NCBI RefSeq assembly: GCF_913063425.1
Contig: NZ_CAJXYK010000015.1
Coordinates: forward strand, 1 to 64,000
DNA: 64,000 bases
Direction: 5' to 3'
Source: an uncultured Thiohalocapsa sp.
Lineage (GTDB): Bacteria; Pseudomonadota; Gammaproteobacteria; Chromatiales; Chromatiaceae
Below, in pieces: positions 36,985 to 46,454 of the stretch. Within the stretch, counting starts at the first letter, position 1. The number at the start of each line of letters is the position of its first letter. The translations under genes were made by a program, and so were the position numbers. A model generated the notes under the pieces. It did no database searches, was not told the origin of the DNA, and saw nothing but the letters and a program-made list of their open reading frames with translations.

Positions 36985-37526
36985 TGCTCGTACCTTGCCC
37001 CGCCATGCTGCGTCCTGTGCTGCTGCTGGCCGGTCTGCTGGCGGTCGGGGGACTGGTGGTGGGTCAGGCGGCCGCGCAGGGCCTCAAGATCGGTGTCATC
37101 GATCCGAACCGCGTCGTGGAGGAGTCGCCCCAGTACGAAGAGGCCCGGCAGACCCTGAGCACCGAGGTGGCCGAGCGCGAAGCAGACCTTCTGGACCAGC
37201 AGGAGAGCCTGGACCGGCTCAACGAGAAGCTCGAGCGCGACGGCGCGCTGATGAGCGAAGAAGAGGTCAAGCGCCTGCAGAACGACATCCGCGCCCGCAA
37301 GCGCCGCCTGCGCTATGCGAAGGCCGAGCTGCAGGAGGATTTCGCGCTGCGCCAGAGTGAGCTTCGCACCAAGCTCGTCAAGCAGGTGGAAGAGGTGGTA
37401 CGGCAGATCGCCAAGGAGCAGGAGATCGATCTTATCGTGAGTGAAGGCGTCGTCTACTTCAGCGAGCGTATCGACATCTCCGCCGATGTCGTCGAGCGCC
37501 TCAAGGAAGAGTTCCGGAGCCGCTGA
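36984..37526 (+). CDS. skp: Periplasmic chaperone Skp (OmpH)
   Basis: 180 residues. Skp is a trimeric jellyfish-shaped holdase for outer-membrane proteins on their way to BamA. The signal peptide PVLLLAGLLAVGGLVVGQAA is followed by KIGVIDPNRVVEESPQYEEA (the trimer core strand). The long charged helical tentacle region (SEEEVKRLQNDIRARKRRLR) and the returning core (EQEIDLIVSEGVVYFSERID) follow. The ATG lies in TGATG with the bamA stop; an ATG at 37005 is an alternative. Confidence 0.93.
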   Translation: MLVPCPAMLRPVLLLAGLLAVGGLVVGQAAAQGLKIGVIDPNRVVEESPQYEEARQTLSTEVAEREADLLDQQESLDRLNEKLERDGALMSEEEVKRLQNDIRARKRRLRYAKAELQEDFALRQSELRTKLVKQVEEVVRQIAKEQEIDLIVSEGVVYFSERIDISADVVERLKEEFRSR

Positions 37527-37561
37527 TGCCCACCGAGGGCAGAGCCCAAGCGGCCTGATAC

Positions 37562-38608
37562 GTGGCGATCGCGGCGAGCCAACTCGCGGCCGACCTGGGC
37601 CTGACGCTGATCGGCGACGACGTGACCCTGGAGCGCGTGGCGCCGCTGCACACGGCGGACGCACAGTGCCTGAGCTTTCTGGCCGACGCGCGCCACCGTT
37701 CCCGCCTGGCGGAGACCCGTGCCGGTGCCGTCATGCTGCGGGCCGCCGATGCCAGCCGGGCACCCTGCGCGGCACTGGTGGCGGACAATCCGGCGCTCGC
37801 CTTCGCCCGCGCGGCGGCGCAGCTGCATCCGCGCCCGAAGCCGGCGGCGGGCGTGCATCCGAGCGCCGTCGTGGATGCGAGTGCCAGTATCCACCCCACG
37901 GCCTCGGTCGGCCCGCTCTGCGTCATCGGCCCCGACGTGAGCATTGCCGCGGGTGTCGAGGTCGGCCCCCAGTGTAGCATCGGTGCCGGCACCAGCATCG
38001 GGGCGGATACGCGGCTGGTGGCGCAGGTGGTCGTGTGCGAAGGCGCCCGCATCGGCGCCCGTGTGCTCCTCCACCCCGGCGCGGTCATCGGCCGCGAGGG
38101 CTTCGGCTTTGCGCGCGACGGTGTGCGCTGGGAGCGGATTCCGCAGGTGGGCGCGGTCCGCCTGGGTGACGATGTCGAGATCGGCGCCAATACCACCGTG
38201 GACCGGGGTGCCATGGACGACACCATCATCGGCGACGGCGTGAAGATCGACAACCTGGTACAGATCGGCCACAACGTGGTCATCGGTGAGCATACCGCCA
38301 TGGCGGCCTGCGCCGGGATTTCCGGCTCCACCCACATCGGCGCGCGCTGCACCGTGGCGGGCGCCGTGGGCATGGCAGGCCACCTGCATATCGGCGACGA
38401 CGTCCACTTCACCGGCATGGCCATGGTGACGCGCTCGCAGCCCGAGGCCGGCGTCTACAGCAGCGGCATCCCCGCCATGCCCAACGCCGACTGGCGCCGC
38501 ACCATCGCGCGACTGCGGCGGCTGGAAACGCTCCAGCAGCGGGTGCAGCGCCTGGAGCAGGCGCTGGCAGCGTATGCCGGCGACGGCACGGCGCCGCCGA
38601 ACGAGTAA
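37562..38608 (+). CDS. lpxD: UDP-3-O-(3-hydroxymyristoyl)glucosamine N-acyltransferase
   Basis: 348 residues from a GTG start. LpxD adds the second acyl chain in lipid A synthesis. The N-terminal uridine-binding domain ([20 protein letters not shown]) is followed by left-handed hexapeptide repeats ([20 protein letters not shown] onward). The catalytic region is [20 protein letters not shown], whose histidine in QIGHN is the general base. A C-terminal helix ([17 protein letters not shown]) closes the trimer. It lies 35 bases after skp. Confidence 0.95.
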   Translation: MAIAASQLAADLGLTLIGDDVTLERVAPLHTADAQCLSFLADARHRSRLAETRAGAVMLRAADASRAPCAALVADNPALAFARAAAQLHPRPKPAAGVHPSAVVDASASIHPTASVGPLCVIGPDVSIAAGVEVGPQCSIGAGTSIGADTRLVAQVVVCEGARIGARVLLHPGAVIGREGFGFARDGVRWERIPQVGAVRLGDDVEIGANTTVDRGAMDDTIIGDGVKIDNLVQIGHNVVIGEHTAMAACAGISGSTHIGARCTVAGAVGMAGHLHIGDDVHFTGMAMVTRSQPEAGVYSSGIPAMPNADWRRTIARLRRLETLQQRVQRLEQALAAYAGDGTAPPNE

Positions 38609-38851
38609 CATTCCCGCAACCTGTGGTGGCGTCGGGAGATCCGGCTGCCGGCTGCAGCCTGGGACAGGATGCGCGATCGCGCGGGGGCGCCGATGCGCCT
38701 GGATCAATAACAACGTCAACCATGGGACCATGCGGCAATGCCGTTGCCACATCGCCGGCCTCCGGGCGCTGTTCCAGCAGCCGCGGACAGGGCTCGGCGC
38801 CAGGGTGGCCCGCCATGCAGCAGCGTCTCGTCAGGGGCCTTGGAGGCAGCA

Positions 38852-39295
38852 TTGATCACGATGGATATTCACAAGGTGTTGCGTCTCCTGCCGCACCGTT
38901 ATCCGTTTCTGCTCATCGATAAGGTGCTGGAATTCGAGCCGAACGAACGCCTGCTCGGACTCAAGAACGTCAGCATCAACGAGCCCCACTTCATGGGCCA
39001 CTTTCCGGTGCGACCGGTGATGCCCGGCGTGCTCATCGTCGAGGCCATGGCCCAGGCCACCGGCCTGCTGGCCATGGAGTCGCGGCCCGACGAAGTGGGC
39101 GAGAAGGCGCTGTATTACTTCGTCGGTATCGACAAGGCGCGCTTCAAGCAGCCGGTGGAGCCGGGGGATCAGCTCCTGCTCGAGGTCCGGGTGCTGAACG
39201 TCAAGCGCGGCATCTGGAAGTTCGCCGGCGAGGCGCGGGTGGGCGACAAGGCCGTCGCCACAGCCGAGATCATGTGCACCGCACGGGATTTCTGA
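38852..39295 (+). CDS. fabZ: 3-Hydroxyacyl-ACP dehydratase FabZ
   Basis: 147 residues if the TTG at 38852 is used. FabZ dehydrates 3-hydroxyacyl-ACP in fatty-acid synthesis. The hot-dog fold carries the active-site helix [20 protein letters not shown] with catalytic His and, following it, Glu in VEAMAQATG. The N-terminal [12 protein letters not shown] is standard. I prefer TTG 38852 because GGAGG (38842-38846) is 5 bases before it. The ATG at 38861 is 14 bases from the same site and is the alternative. lpxA follows in the same frame after one codon. Confidence 0.93.
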   Translation: MITMDIHKVLRLLPHRYPFLLIDKVLEFEPNERLLGLKNVSINEPHFMGHFPVRPVMPGVLIVEAMAQATGLLAMESRPDEVGEKALYYFVGIDKARFKQPVEPGDQLLLEVRVLNVKRGIWKFAGEARVGDKAVATAEIMCTARDF

Positions 39296-39298
39296 GCC

Positions 39299-40081
39299 TT
39301 GGCGCCTGCGAAGATCCATCCCACCGCCATCATCGATCCGGCTGCAGTCATCGCCGATGACGTCGAGATCGGCCCCTACGCCATCATCGGTTCGGAGGTC
39401 GAGCTCGCCGCGGGCTGCGTGGTCGGGCCGCATGCGGTGCTGCGGGGGCCGACCCGCATCGGCGCGGGTACCCGGGTGTTTCAGTTCGCGAGCGTGGGCG
39501 AGGACCCGCAGGACAAGAAGTACGCAGGCGAGCGGACCTCGCTCGTCATCGGCGCCCGCAATGTCATCCGTGAGTACGCCACGGTGCATCGCGGCACCGC
39601 CCAGGACAAGGGCGAGACCCGCATCGGCGACGACAACCTGCTCATGGCCTACACCCACGTGGCCCATGACTGCGTCATCGGCAACAACGTCATCATGGCC
39701 AACGCCGCGTCGCTCGGCGGGCACGTGGAGGTGCAGGACTGGGCCATTCTCGGCGGCTTCACCATCGTGCACCAGTTCTGCCGCATCGGTGCCCACAGCT
39801 TCAGCGCCATGGGCACCGTGATCGCCAAGGACGTCCCGCCCTATCTCACCATCGGCGGCCATCCGGCACAGCCTCGCGGGATCAATGCCGAGGGCCTGCG
39901 CCGCAGGCAGTTCGCGGCCGAGGCCATCGCTGCCCTGCGCCGCGCCTATCGCCTCCTATACCTGAGCCAGCTCAAGCTTGTGGACGCCGTGGCGCAGATC
40001 CATGAGCTCGCCAAGACCTATCCCGAGCTGACGCCGCTCGCGGACTTCGTCGCCGACAGCAGCCGCAGCATCGTGCGGTGA
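39299..40081 (+). CDS. lpxA: UDP-N-acetylglucosamine acyltransferase
   Basis: 260 residues. LpxA performs the first lipid A step. Hexapeptide repeats run through most of the protein (KIHPTAIIDPAAVIADDVEI, then GPHAVLRGPTRIGAGTRVFQ). The catalytic His lies in AYTHVAHDCVIGNNVIMANA, and GGFTIVHQFCRIG and the C-terminal helical domain are intact. The start is a TTG (39299) because no ATG or GTG is near the conserved N-terminus. It is in the same frame as fabZ, separated only by TGA and GCC. Its stop overlaps lpxB (GTGA). Confidence 0.94.
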   Translation: MAPAKIHPTAIIDPAAVIADDVEIGPYAIIGSEVELAAGCVVGPHAVLRGPTRIGAGTRVFQFASVGEDPQDKKYAGERTSLVIGARNVIREYATVHRGTAQDKGETRIGDDNLLMAYTHVAHDCVIGNNVIMANAASLGGHVEVQDWAILGGFTIVHQFCRIGAHSFSAMGTVIAKDVPPYLTIGGHPAQPRGINAEGLRRRQFAAEAIAALRRAYRLLYLSQLKLVDAVAQIHELAKTYPELTPLADFVADSSRSIVR

Positions 40082-41238
40082 GCATCCGGCTCGGCATCGT
40101 CGCCAACGAGCCCTCCGGCGACCTGCTCGGCGCGGCGCTGGCGCGCGCGCTGCGCGAGGCCCTGCCGGATGTGGAGCTGGTCGGTGTCGCGGGCCCGCGC
40201 ATGCGGGCCGCTGGCTGCCAGACCCTGATGCCCCAGGAGCGCCTCTCCGTGATGGGTCTGGTGGAGGTACTCTCGGTGCTGCCGGATCTGTTGCGGGCGC
40301 GGGCGGAGCTGGTGCGTCACTTCATCGCGGCACCGCCGGCGGCCTTCGTCGGCGTCGATGCGCCGGACTTCAATCTCGGGCTGGAGCGCCGACTGCGCCG
40401 GTGCGGCATTCCCACCGTGCATCTCGTGAGTCCCACGGTGTGGGCCTGGCGGCAGGGGCGCGTCAAGGCCATCCGCCGGGCGGTGGACCTGATGCTGTGC
40501 ATCTTCCCCTTTGAGGAGACCTTCCTGCGCGAGCACGGCGTGGATGCCCATTACATCGGCCATCCACTGGCGGACGAGATTCCGCTTGAGGACCAGGGTC
40601 CCGCGGCGCGGACCGAGCTGGGTCTGGCCCCCGCCGACAGCGTCGTCGCCCTGCTGCCGGGCAGCCGTCGCAGCGAGGTGTCCCGGCTCGCGGCGCCCAT
40701 GTTGGAGACGGCACTGTGGTGCCGGCAGCAGCGCCCGGAGCTGCGCTTTGTGGCACCCATGGTGTCGGAGGGCCTGCGGGCGCTGTTCGATGCCGAGCGC
40801 GCGCGGCTGGCACCGGCACTGGACGTGCGCTTCCTTGCGGGCCGCAGCCGCACGGCCATCGCCGCAGCGGATGTGGTGCTCACCGCCTCCGGCACCGCCA
40901 CCCTGGAGACGCTGCTGCTGCGCCGGCCCATGCTGGTGGCGTATCGGCTGAATGTCGTCACTTATGGGCTGGTGCAGGCGCTCCGGCTCATCAAGGTGCC
41001 CTATGCGGCTATGGCCAACCTGCTCGCCGGCGAGCCGTTGGCGCCGGAGTTTCTTCAGAACCGCTGCCGTGCGGATCTGATGGGCCCGGCACTGCTGGCG
41101 ATGCTGGACGACGCCCCGCGCCGGGCCGACATCCGCCGGCGCTATGCCGAGATCCACTTCCAGCTGCGCCGCGATGCCGCCCGCACCGGCGCTGAGCGCA
41201 TCGTCGAGCTCCTCGCGGCCCGGGGCCGGGCGGCGTGA
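40078..41238 (+). CDS. lpxB: Lipid-A-disaccharide synthase
   Basis: 386 residues from GTG 40078, which overlaps the lpxA stop. LpxB is the inner-membrane-associated GT19 enzyme that joins UDP-diacylglucosamine and lipid X. Signatures: [20 protein letters not shown], then [50 protein letters not shown] and [20 protein letters not shown]. Length is normal. Its stop overlaps the rnhB GTG in GTGA. Confidence 0.95.
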   Translation: MSIRLGIVANEPSGDLLGAALARALREALPDVELVGVAGPRMRAAGCQTLMPQERLSVMGLVEVLSVLPDLLRARAELVRHFIAAPPAAFVGVDAPDFNLGLERRLRRCGIPTVHLVSPTVWAWRQGRVKAIRRAVDLMLCIFPFEETFLREHGVDAHYIGHPLADEIPLEDQGPAARTELGLAPADSVVALLPGSRRSEVSRLAAPMLETALWCRQQRPELRFVAPMVSEGLRALFDAERARLAPALDVRFLAGRSRTAIAAADVVLTASGTATLETLLLRRPMLVAYRLNVVTYGLVQALRLIKVPYAAMANLLAGEPLAPEFLQNRCRADLMGPALLAMLDDAPRRADIRRRYAEIHFQLRRDAARTGAERIVELLAARGRAA

Positions 41239-41870
41239 GCGGGCCGCTCACCACGCCAGGCACGCCGGCGCTGGTGGCCGGACTGGACGAGGCCGGGCGT
41301 GGCCCGCTCGCCGGGCCGGTCTGTGCTGCGGCGGTGATCCTCGACCCGGGCCGAATCCCCAACGGACTCGATGACAGCAAGCGTCTCACCGAAGCGCTGC
41401 GCGAGGCACTGGCGCCCGCCATCGAAGCCGCCGCCATTGCCTGCGCGGTGGCCTGGGCGACTCACCTGGAGGTGGATCGGCTCAATGTGCTGCAGGCGTC
41501 CATGCTCGCCATGCGTCGGGCCTTGCTGGCATTGCGGGTGACGCCGACGCTGGCCCTGGTGGACGGTAACCGCTGCCCGGACGATCTGCCCTGCGTCGCC
41601 CGCGCCGTGGTGGGGGGTGACGGGCTGGAGCCCGCCATCAGTGCCGCGTCCATCCTCGCCAAGGTGGCGCGGGACCGGGAAATGCAGCGGCTGGACGCCG
41701 AGCACCCGCAGTACGGCTTCGCGCGGCACAAGGGGTATCCGACAGCAGAGCACCTCGAGTCCCTGCGGCGCCACGGGCCCTGTGCCATCCATCGCCGCTC
41801 CTTCGCACCGGTGCGCGCGTTGCTCGACGTGCCGACGGACCCAGTGCGTCCGCAGCCACCGGCGGGGTGA
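41235..41870 (+). CDS. rnhB: Ribonuclease HII
   Basis: 211 residues from GTG 41235. RNase HII removes single ribonucleotides from DNA. The catalytic motif [14 protein letters not shown] (Asp and Glu) is at about 16-29, with [24 protein letters not shown] and [19 protein letters not shown]. It is the last gene of the lpx run; dnaE and accA, which often follow, are not here. A convergent membrane-protein gene lies 89 bases downstream. Confidence 0.95.
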   Translation: MSGPLTTPGTPALVAGLDEAGRGPLAGPVCAAAVILDPGRIPNGLDDSKRLTEALREALAPAIEAAAIACAVAWATHLEVDRLNVLQASMLAMRRALLALRVTPTLALVDGNRCPDDLPCVARAVVGGDGLEPAISAASILAKVARDREMQRLDAEHPQYGFARHKGYPTAEHLESLRRHGPCAIHRRSFAPVRALLDVPTDPVRPQPPAG

Positions 41871-41958
41871 CGACTCCCGCGTCCATGTGATCCAGGCGCT
41901 GGGATGGTTATGACGAGGGCCTCCCGCGGGCACAGGGTCACGGCGCGGACTGCCCGCT

Positions 41959-43305
41959 TCAGACACCCACCTCCTGGGCCGCCGCCAGGTCTTTCAGGGT
42001 CATCTCCCCGAGCGCCTCATCGATGGCGCGCTGCAGACGGTCTTCGACGCCGGCGACCGCCGTCCCCGGCGGCAGGTCCAGGCGCACCCCGGGCTCCTCG
42101 CCGAACCGGCGCACATAGCGCAGGACGCGGCGCACGGCCACCTGCTCCGGCGCCTGTGCAGGCACATAACGCGGTGGGGACGTGGCCGTGGCGACCAGAT
42201 AGCCGCCGTCGGCGAGCATGTGCAGCAGCTTGCGGACATTGGTGAGCGGCATGCCGAGCCCATGCGACAGGGTCTCGGCGTCCGCGGCTTCGTCGCTCGC
42301 ATAGTGGCGCCGGACGATGGCGGCCAGGAGCAGCAGGGCCAGGCGCTCGCGCAGCCGGTTACTGAGCCGGAGGTCCCGGTCGCGGCTCGCGAGGTACTCC
42401 GGATACTGGAGGTAGAAGGCGATGTTCGCGCCCACCAGCACGATGAGCCAGGCGATGTAGAGCCAGATCATGAACAGGATCAGGATCGCCAGGCTCGAGT
42501 AGATGGCCGCGTAGCGGGTCGAGCCCGCCATGAATTGCGCGAACAGATTGCCCGCCATGAGCCAGAGCACGCCGCCCAACAGGGCCCCGATCACCGACGG
42601 GACCAGGCGCACGCGGGTATTCGGCACGAAGTTGTAGACGAAGGTGAAGGCCAGCGTGATGAGCGCATAGGGCAACAGGCTTTCCGCGATCTGCAGCAGC
42701 CAGCCGAGTACCTCGATGTCGGCGATCTGCTGCACCAGGGCATTCCTGCGCACGGACGCCGACGCCGCCACCGCCGAGAACAGCAGCACGGGCCCCACCA
42801 GCAGCACGCTCAGGTAGCGGCTGAAGCGCTCCGCCAGCGGGCGCTGCTCGGCCACGCGCCAGGTCATGTTGAAGACCTGCTCGATCTTCGAGATCAGCGA
42901 CAGCACCGACCACAGCAGCACCGCGAGCCCCACGGCGCCGAGCACCCGCACATTGGTGTTGTCCACATAGTCGATGAGGCGCGTGGCGACCTCCTGCGCG
43001 CCGGCGCCGAGGGGATGCAGTGCCTGCAGCAGCATGGGCTCCAGCTGGTTGTGCACGCCGAAGCCCTTGAGCACGGAGAAGCTCACCGCCAACAGCGGCA
43101 CCAGGCTCAGCAGCGTGGTGTAGACGAGGCTCATGGCCTGGAGCGTCAGCCGCCCCGCGGCGAGGTCGCGGCCGATGGCGTGAGCCATGCGCAGCGGCAG
43201 CCGCAGGTGCAGCTGCCAGGGGGACAGATCGGCCGGGTCGTCCCACAGCAGGTGCCGCCAAACGCCGGCGACGCCGTCATTGGCCGCTTGTCGAAGTGCA
43301 GTCAT
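41959..43305 (-). CDS. YihY/BrkB-family membrane protein with C-terminal winged-helix-like domain
   Basis: 448 residues from ATG 43305 (MTALRQAANDGVAGVWRHLL). Five or six membrane helices occur at about 65-320 (for example LVYTTLLSLVPLLAVSFSVL, VLGAVGLAVLLWSVLSLISK, SLAILILFMIWLYIAWLIVL). The family segment FNMTWRVAEQRPLAERFSRY is typical of YihY proteins (the old RNase BN assignment is wrong). After the membrane part comes a soluble domain with SHGLGMPLTNVRKLLHMLAD and GYLVATA, resembling a winged helix, and an acidic helix. It is an inner-membrane protein of unknown function. Confidence 0.85.
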   Translation of the reverse strand: MTALRQAANDGVAGVWRHLLWDDPADLSPWQLHLRLPLRMAHAIGRDLAAGRLTLQAMSLVYTTLLSLVPLLAVSFSVLKGFGVHNQLEPMLLQALHPLGAGAQEVATRLIDYVDNTNVRVLGAVGLAVLLWSVLSLISKIEQVFNMTWRVAEQRPLAERFSRYLSVLLVGPVLLFSAVAASASVRRNALVQQIADIEVLGWLLQIAESLLPYALITLAFTFVYNFVPNTRVRLVPSVIGALLGGVLWLMAGNLFAQFMAGSTRYAAIYSSLAILILFMIWLYIAWLIVLVGANIAFYLQYPEYLASRDRDLRLSNRLRERLALLLLAAIVRRHYASDEAADAETLSHGLGMPLTNVRKLLHMLADGGYLVATATSPPRYVPAQAPEQVAVRRVLRYVRRFGEEPGVRLDLPPGTAVAGVEDRLQRAIDEALGEMTLKDLAAAQEVGV

Positions 43306-43401
43306 GGTAATCTCGCGCGCAGTCGCCACTGCGTCCGTGGTTGCCCACCGGCGCCGCGTGCAGACCCGTGCGCCGCCCAAGCCTCAGGAGGTGATACCCA
43401 C

Positions 43402-43947
43402 ATGAAGCACTCTATCACCGCCGGCCTGCTTGCTGCCGTGACCACGCTTGCGCTGCAGCTGCCGCTTCCCGTCCAGGCCGAGGCGGAAACCGCTTCGGCG
43501 GGCGCGGCCGGGCTGCTCGACCCTATGCCCGAGACGCCGCAGGCCCCAGGCTTCGAGCTGCCGGGCCCAGATGGCGAAACCTACCGGCTGGCGGACATGC
43601 TGGGCCAGCCGGTGATCGTCAACTTCTGGGCCACCTGGTGTCCGCCCTGCCGGGCCGAGATGCCGGCCATGCAGCGCGCCTGGGAGCAGCTGCGTGATGA
43701 CGGCGTCATGCTGGTGGCCGTCAATGTCGGCGAGAGCAAAGGCGAGATCGAGGCCTTCGCGGAGCAGGTGCAGGTGAGCTTCCCCCTGCCCATGGACACC
43801 GACATGAGCGTGTCCCAGCGCTGGCCCATGAAAGGCCTGCCGACGACCTTCGTGGTGGACCCCGAGGGCCGCCTGGTCTACCGCGCGCAGGGCGAGCGCG
43901 ACTGGGACGACCCGGCGCTGCTGGACCTGGTGCGCGAACTGCGCTGA
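43402..43947 (+). CDS. TlpA-like periplasmic thiol:disulfide protein
   Basis: 181 residues with an excellent ribosome-binding site (AGGAGGTGAT) before ATG 43402. A signal peptide (MKHSITAGLLAAVTTLALQL) precedes a thioredoxin-fold domain (GFELPGPDGETYRLADM, then VNFWATWCPPCRAEMPAM with the redox CPPC). The domain continues to KGLPTTFVVDPEGRLVYRAQ, which contains the cis-proline region. It is probably a reductant for cytochrome c maturation or sulfur-protein disulfides. It stands alone between convergent and divergent genes. Confidence 0.88.
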   Translation: MKHSITAGLLAAVTTLALQLPLPVQAEAETASAGAAGLLDPMPETPQAPGFELPGPDGETYRLADMLGQPVIVNFWATWCPPCRAEMPAMQRAWEQLRDDGVMLVAVNVGESKGEIEAFAEQVQVSFPLPMDTDMSVSQRWPMKGLPTTFVVDPEGRLVYRAQGERDWDDPALLDLVRELR

Positions 43948-43976
43948 CCGCGTCTTGGCCTGCCTCGGGTCGCCGC

Positions 43977-45143
43977 TCAGCCGGTGGCACGCAGGCGCTT
44001 GCGCCGGCCCTCCAGCAGCCCGATCAGCCGGCGCCCGGAATCGATGCCGGGCTGCTCGATCCAGCGGTTGGTGAGTGTCGCCGTCGCCGCGGACAGCAGC
44101 AGCGTCAGGCCCACCGACACCGGCATCGACCAGGCCCAGTGCTCGGGCAGCCCCGCCGGGCCCGTGAGGAGCTGAATGACGCTCGGCGCGAGATACCAGG
44201 CAAACACGAAGTGGACCACGTACAGGCTGAAGCTCAGCTCGCCCAGGTGACAGAGCAGCCGGTTGACGAATAGGGGCCAGGGATGCAGCGCCAAGGCCCA
44301 CGCGAAGAACACGGCGGCGGTGCCGAACACCACCGGGGCTGCGAGTGCGGAGTAGGACATGGTGGCGGCCCCGATGCCGAAGAGTGCCGCCGCCACGGCA
44401 AGCCGCACGAGCGATGCCCTGGGGCTGTCCGCGGCGGGCCGAGCGCCGGAGCGGCCGGTGTCCCGGATCAGAAAGAAGAGCGCGAAGCCGAGCATGAACA
44501 CCGGCAGCTGCGTCGGCAGCCAGTAGTACAGGAAGCTGTTGTTCGGCACCGGCCAGGGCAGCCCCGCGAGCAGGTGCATGGCGTAGGCTGCGGTCACCGA
44601 GAGCAGCAGCGCGAGGCCGGTGGCAATCAGGGCGCCGCGCAGATCGCGGATGACGCTGAGCAGCAGGGGCACCAGCAGATAGAAGGTCATCTCGACACTG
44701 ATGGACCAGCCGCCGGGCACGACGCTGTTCACCGTGTATTGATTCCAGGCATGCAGAAACAGGACATTGAGCCCCACTGCGCTCGTGAAGTGGCTGGGCG
44801 GCGGCCATTGGCCGCTGCTCAGGCCGTGCACAAAGAAGTACAGCACGATCGCTGCGTAGTAGAGGGGGGCGATGCGGAAGAAACGGCGGATGAAGTAGTC
44901 CTGAATCGGAAACCGATCCTGGTCACGGCGCTTGGACAGCGACAAGGCCAGGGTCAGGGCGCTCGCGACGAAGAACAGCTGCACACCGTACTGTCCCGTC
45001 TGGAACAGCCCGTGCAGGATCGGCGGCAGATCAGCGAGCCGCTGCGAGCTGTGCACCAGGATCACGCCCAGGATGGCCCAGCCACGCAGCGCATCGATGT
45101 ATGCATACTTGGTGAGCCCGTCGATCTGCTTGGTGTCGGCCAT
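43977..45143 (-). CDS. Acyltransferase-3 family membrane protein
   Basis: 388 residues from ATG 45143 (MADTKQIDGLTKYAYIDALRG). About ten membrane helices and the acyltransferase-3 motif YIDALRGWAILGVILVHSS, whose His is part of the catalytic site. FFIRRFFRIAPLYYAA-like sequence (RFFRIAPLYYAAIVLYFF) also matches OafA/NodX enzymes. These O-acetylate or succinylate surface polysaccharides. Its position next to FkbM and flippase genes supports a surface-glycan role. Confidence 0.88.
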   Translation of the reverse strand: MADTKQIDGLTKYAYIDALRGWAILGVILVHSSQRLADLPPILHGLFQTGQYGVQLFFVASALTLALSLSKRRDQDRFPIQDYFIRRFFRIAPLYYAAIVLYFFVHGLSSGQWPPPSHFTSAVGLNVLFLHAWNQYTVNSVVPGGWSISVEMTFYLLVPLLLSVIRDLRGALIATGLALLLSVTAAYAMHLLAGLPWPVPNNSFLYYWLPTQLPVFMLGFALFFLIRDTGRSGARPAADSPRASLVRLAVAAALFGIGAATMSYSALAAPVVFGTAAVFFAWALALHPWPLFVNRLLCHLGELSFSLYVVHFVFAWYLAPSVIQLLTGPAGLPEHWAWSMPVSVGLTLLLSAATATLTNRWIEQPGIDSGRRLIGLLEGRRKRLRATG

Positions 45144-45311
45144 GGATGCGCATCCGATAGAGTCTGGGGGCAACCGTGCTCACCGCGTCCGCGGCGCGAG
45201 CGTCGGGAGGGCGGGTGTGCCGGAGCGGATCAGCCGAGATCCGGCCGCGCAAGCCACGCAACCCCCCTCGGAAGATGCCTGGAACGGCGTTGGCGGCGTC
45301 ACCCACGGGCA

Positions 45312-45340
45312 AAGACAACCGCAGCGGTGGAGGGTACACT
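45312..45340 (+). promoter_or_regulatory. Candidate promoter for fkbM-flippase
   Basis: AAGACA (45312-45317), a 17-bp spacer and TACACT (45335-45340) lie in the 411-bp divergent gap between the acyltransferase gene and the FkbM gene. It is moderately close to the sigma70 consensus. Nothing else is seen in 45144-45554. Confidence 0.35.
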
Positions 45341-45554
45341 TTCCCCCCGATCGGGACAGCTTCGAAAACGGCCATGGAGCCTTCGACGCCACCGATTCGC
45401 CAGCGCCGCGCGCCCGCTGCGCGCGGTGGTCTCAGAGCGCCGCGGCCGGCAGCTGCCGCCGGCGTACCGCCGATCTTTCGAGCGACCCCAGGGTGCGCGC
45501 AGGGCAGCGCACAGGCGGCGGGGCCGCGGGCTGACACGCCGGAGAAACACGAGC

Positions 45555-46430
45555 ATGACCTACGTCGGTGACAAGCTGGACCGGTTTCCAGCGGTGAAGC
45601 GCGTCCTGCGCAGTCTCTATCGCGGCATGGTGAAGGCGCCGCCGAAGCCGCCGTCCCCGGTGCTGGACCGCCCGACGCTGCGTGCCTGCCTGACTGCCCG
45701 CAAGCCGGTCGTCGTGGAAGTGGGTGCCAACGATGGCTTTCATACCCAGTGGTTTCTCGACCTGCGCGGGGATGCCGCCATCTACTGCTTCGAGCCGGAC
45801 CCGCGCGCCGTTGCTCGTTTCAAGGCCCGCATCGGCCCCGCAGCGCGGGTGCAGCTGTTCCAGCTCGCGCTCTCCAACGCGCAGGGGACGGCGACCTTCT
45901 ACCAGAGCAGCGGCGGCGAGCCCGGCGCGCACGAGGCGCCGGCGGGTCAGGACTGGGATGCCTCGGGCAGCATCAAGAAGCCCAAGAAGCACCTTGAGAA
46001 GCATGCGGACATCCGTTTCGACTCCACACTCGAGATCGAAACGCGGCGCCTCGACGACTGGTGTCGTGAGGCAGGCATCGAGCAGATCGATTTCCTGTGG
46101 ATGGATGTCCAGGGCGCCGAGCGGGAGGTGCTGGAGGGCGCCGGCGACATGTTGGAGCGCACCCATTTCATCTATACCGAGTACAGCAACGAAGAGCTCT
46201 ACGAAGGGCAGGCGACATTGGCCGAGCTGCTCCGGCTCCTGCCCGGGTTCGAGGTGCTCATCGTCTATCCCGGTGATGTGCTGTTGCGCAACAAACGCTT
46301 CGCTTTCCGGCCCAACCGGGAGCTGCGTGAGGCCATTGCGGCGCACGGGGGTGCCGAGGCCGGTTCTGCGATCAGCGCAGGAGCCGGGGCCGGGGCGGAT
46401 GGCGGCCCGCGCGCGAAGCCGGCGGCCTGA
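45555..46430 (+). CDS. FkbM-family methyltransferase
   Basis: 291 residues from ATG 45555 (GGAG about 10 bases upstream). The SAM motif VVVEVGANDGFHTQWFLDL is at about 52-70, followed by YCFEPDPRAVARFKARIG, the FkbM block TRRLDDWCREAGIEQIDFLW and MDVQGAEREVLEGAGDML. The insert SIKKPKKHLEKHADIRFD is lineage-specific. FkbM enzymes O-methylate polyketides or sugars; here a polysaccharide or glycan substrate is likely. The low-complexity Ala/Gly tail may be disordered. Confidence 0.9.
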   Translation: MTYVGDKLDRFPAVKRVLRSLYRGMVKAPPKPPSPVLDRPTLRACLTARKPVVVEVGANDGFHTQWFLDLRGDAAIYCFEPDPRAVARFKARIGPAARVQLFQLALSNAQGTATFYQSSGGEPGAHEAPAGQDWDASGSIKKPKKHLEKHADIRFDSTLEIETRRLDDWCREAGIEQIDFLWMDVQGAEREVLEGAGDMLERTHFIYTEYSNEELYEGQATLAELLRLLPGFEVLIVYPGDVLLRNKRFAFRPNRELREAIAAHGGAEAGSAISAGAGAGADGGPRAKPAA

Positions 46431-46454
46431 GGCGCCGCGTCGGTCCACGTCCTT

